Origin: Kitasatospora phosalacinea
GTDB lineage: Bacteria; Actinomycetota; Actinomycetes; Streptomycetales; Streptomycetaceae
DNA length: 47,639 nt
Direction of reading: 5' to 3'
NCBI RefSeq assembly: GCF_000717185.1
Contig: NZ_JNYE01000060.1
Coordinates: 1 to 47,639 of the forward strand
The translations under genes and the position numbers were made by a program. Shown here one piece after another: positions 46,401-47,639 of this stretch (its first letter is position 1; every line of letters starts with the position of its first letter). The notes beneath the pieces are model-generated. The model saw nothing but the letters and a program-made list of their open reading frames with translations, did no database searches and had not been told where the DNA came from.

Positions 46401-47639
46401 GAGCGGCGCCCTCAAGCTGTACCCCGGCCGGACCGGCAACAGCCCCGACACGCCCATCACCCTGGCCGCCGGCGGCTGGAACGCCCTGACCGGCCTCACC
46501 CTCACCCCGCCGCTGGCCGCCGACGGCAAGAAGGACCTCGTCGCGTTCGAAGCCTCCACCGGCCTGCTCTACGCCTACCCGATCTCCTCGGGCAACACGA
46601 TCGGTTCCCCGGTCCGCCTCACCGGGGCGATGTCCACGGCGGGCCTGCGCGAGCTGACCGGCGGCGACTTCAACCACGACGGCCGCGGCGACGTCGCCGG
46701 CATCGACAGCTCCGGCAACCTGCTGCTCTACCCCGGCACCGGCAACGCCACCCTCGGCGGCTCCACCTTCGGCACCGCCCTCCCACTCGGCACCGGCTGG
46801 CAGAACCTGCGCGACCTCGCCCCCGTCAACGGCCAGGCCGGCGACGCGGGAACCGACCTGCTCGCCGTCGACAAGACCACCGGCATGCAGTACCTGTACC
46901 ACTCCGGCGGCACCACGCCGTGGTCGAGCACCACCCGCACCACCACCGGCATGCCCGTCTACACCTCGCCCGCCGGCGAGTTCGAGACCCTCGCCGCGCA
47001 GGCCGGCGGCGGCTTCACCCTCGCCGACAAGACCGGCACCGTCTACACCTTCGCCCAGCCCTCCGGCGCCGGCTACCTGCTCTCGCAGATCACCGACCGC
47101 CAGCAGCACACCCAGCAACTGCACTACACCGGCGGCAAGCTCGACACCGCCACCGACCAGGCCTCCGGCCGCGCCCTGCACTTCACCTGGACCAGCGACG
47201 GCAAGCACATCGCGCAGGTGGCCACCGACCCCGCCACCGCCGGCGACCAGAGCACCGCGCTCAGCTGGACCTACAGCTACGAAAGCGCGAACCCCGACCG
47301 GCTGTCCCAGGTCTGCACCCCGCCCGCCGGCACCAACACCGCCCGCCCCTGCACCACCTACACCTACACCCCCGGCTCCCACCTGCGCTCGGCCGTCCTG
47401 GACGCCCGCCGCTTCCACGACCAGCCCCTACACACCCGCCCTGTACGTCGGCACCTCCGGCAAGCTCCACGGCCAGCTGTGGAACGGCTGGGTCAACCCG
47501 ATCGCCTCCGCCAACCCGGTCAACGACGGCCAGTGGCACCACGCCCTGCTCACCGGAGCAGGCGACACCCAGACCCTCTACCTCGACGGCGCCGCCCAGG
47601 GCACCCGCAGCGGCCAGATCGTCGCCCCCGGCCAGCGCG
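43456..47639 (+). CDS. RHS-type wall protein, runs off the window, frame broken near the end
   Basis: Over 1300 residues. The start is taken as GTG 43456 (GGGGGA 5 bases upstream); GTG 43543 is an alternative. After an Arg-rich lead comes a signal peptide core (ISLLLGLVMVLTLGTESALA), a disordered linker and a beta-rich domain (TNPDGTRTVRVYSRPVHYKA). Next is a DNRLRE-type domain with ADSVLRAGTYDGGANRFNTY, fibronectin-like repeats, the RHS entry motif AIGPDLAVARTYNSLDPRTG, and FG-GAP-like repeats (GGDVTGDGVGDILAVD; GGDFNHDGRGDVAGID). Near 47418 the frame changes: AVLDARRFHDQ is followed, in a different frame, by PYTPALYVGTSGKLHGQLWN and DGQWHHALLTGAGDTQTLYL, a LamG-like domain whose first part is missing. 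Such proteins are secreted, polymorphic-toxin-like or cell-surface proteins. Unless the break is an assembly error, this copy is inactivated. Confidence 0.82.
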   Translation, partial: MRLPWLRAVLLRSVFAGPPRHRALGDRRAVRAAVRRISLLLGLVMVLTLGTESALAFAADHAPTRQNRQDLRTPEQLGGSADKEGSSKTSRNTAVGDPGKHTPGMGELAPDDDGREAVAPQASLGQKPVPVGKEAARPERLKPEDRSATAGRGGKDARDEGGKPGSTIPGPAATDAVEDTGKRTESTSVFTNPDGTRTVRVYSRPVHYKAADGTWADIDTTLAKDRDGRWKEAANDQDVTFAAGAADGALLRWQLDAAHRVSYRLKDAAATTGKATGEQLTYPGARPGADVVYNGMAQGIKESLLLHDATAPAVWDFPLALTGMSAAVGDGGQVEFRDEKGDVRLTIPTGFMEDSRIDPASGDGARTGGVTYSLLTEGTTQTLRMTLDTAWLKAPERVYPVKVDPTTTSGINAGKSTFVQNTAKANNSADSVLRAGTYDGGANRFNTYLYFPAVANIGWNYLEAVTLNLNNTHSYECSAHPVNVSQITTPWDPNTINTYPGLSIGQQLGSRSWSHGDTCGGAAWDWVSLGGSHGDAGVQLVESWAHGGANYGLAVTTSNTDTNSWKKFASVNTGYPPYLSIVYSDWAASYNVDANYVPPTATTAGSQQVTLTNLAANWWNSTSMQLRARVFDGNGNEQNVNTPLVGVPGLVRTGESVTVTGAIPPLPANQSYILCWDGYVGGTSSLKDSYGVPPSTCRWITSYNVPPQVDKVEPLSGTSVGSLSPQLYATGHDPDNSPGTGVDYDFKLYTDPALGDPQLLAESGWQPSTSWKVPSGLLAWNSSYLWTVKAGDHQGESLDSQPIRFTTSVQQPLITSRIGGAVGNGTTRSFDPQAGNYTTSATDAAVTAIGPDLAVARTYNSLDPRTGSLFGAGWSSSYDLGIVADGDGDGGVVLTTGNGRTERFGRNDFQLTQLAGAGDQTGDGIDDAMAVDSDTGKLWLYPGPDFSQAKRRLLGDGWTSLSQVTGGDVTGDGVGDILAVDKSGALKLYPGRTGNSPDTPITLAAGGWNALTGLTLTPPLAADGKKDLVAFEASTGLLYAYPISSGNTIGSPVRLTGAMSTAGLRELTGGDFNHDGRGDVAGIDSSGNLLLYPGTGNATLGGSTFGTALPLGTGWQNLRDLAPVNGQAGDAGTDLLAVDKTTGMQYLYHSGGTTPWSSTTRTTTGMPVYTSPAGEFETLAAQAGGGFTLADKTGTVYTFAQPSGAGYLLSQITDRQQHTQQLHYTGGKLDTATDQASGRALHFTWTSDGKHIAQVATDPATAGDQSTALSWTYSYESANPDRLSQVCTPPAGTNTARPCTTYTYTPGSHLRSAVLDARRFHDQPLHTRPVRRHLRQAPRPAVERLGQPDRLRQPGQRRPVAPRPAHRSRRHPDPLPRRRRPGHPQRPDRRPRPA

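Noticed and set aside
45508..47418. 636-codon minus-strand frame rich in Gly, Ala and Val
   Set aside because: It is antisense to the RHS-type protein, which has clear repeats and domains; the frame has no start signal and no recognisable domain.

Overview
The window is very GC-rich, with strong G/C third-position bias, many GTG starts and many 4-base stop/start overlaps. DUF6083, DUF4328, peptidase-inhibitor-I36, RHS-type wall proteins and telomere-protein-like genes all point to Streptomycetaceae (Streptomyces, Kitasatospora or a close relative). The gene content is accessory rather than housekeeping: five helicase or helicase-like genes, a degraded conjugative relaxase, three kinds of insertion sequence and several gene fragments. 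A Tap-like/Tpg-like gene pair suggests a linear replicon, either a linear plasmid or a chromosome arm.

Layout. (A) 0.1-6.6 kb, minus strand: a three-gene set of an SF2 helicase, an unknown protein translationally coupled to it, and a RecD-like SF1 helicase with a conserved N-terminal module and a C-terminal PD-(D/E)XK nuclease; it looks like an uncharacterised DNA-targeting defence module. (B) 7.4-12.0 kb: a nucleotide or DNA-base modification cluster. It has an HMUDK_hel-type protein (plus strand), a tightly packed minus-strand operon (acyl carrier protein, XRE regulator, ImmA/IrrE metalloprotease, divergent thymidylate-synthase-like enzyme) and a divergent MazG-type pyrophosphohydrolase. 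(C) 12.0-18.5 kb: a Cys-rich unknown protein, an XRE regulator behind three iteron-like repeats, a DUF6083 protein coupled to a Ski2-like helicase, and a DUF4328 membrane protein. (D) 18.8-21.7 kb: a decayed MobF relaxase, a small unknown gene and a truncated IS630 element with a fold-back end.

(E) 21.7-25.4 kb: a secreted I36-type inhibitor followed by an FtsX-like ABC transporter. (F) 25.8-27.7 kb: an intact IS3 element with a GTG target duplication, sitting against a cut-off IS1182-type transposase. (G) 27.7-29.3 kb: a PIN-domain protein whose tail is a run of 13-residue repeats. (H) 29.8-39.9 kb: a nine-gene plus-strand operon behind a recognisable vegetative promoter. It starts with a helix-turn-helix protein, then a Tap/Tac-like and a Tpg/Tpc-like protein (telomere patching and end-protein candidates), an SF2 helicase with helicase-associated repeats, and five unknown proteins. 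(I) 40.0-42.8 kb: a coiled-coil CHAT protease, gene debris and a small BMP-like secreted protein. (J) 43.5 kb to the right edge: a very large RHS-type wall protein whose reading frame breaks close to the edge.

Working together: A, B, G and the CHAT gene make the region look like a defence and conflict island, H supplies functions expected of a linear replicon, and D and F show repeated insertion and deletion. The candidates for undescribed biology are cluster B (acyl carrier protein plus thymidylate-synthase-like plus HMUDK_hel plus MazG), the three-gene helicase/nuclease module A, and the divergent telomere-type operon H.
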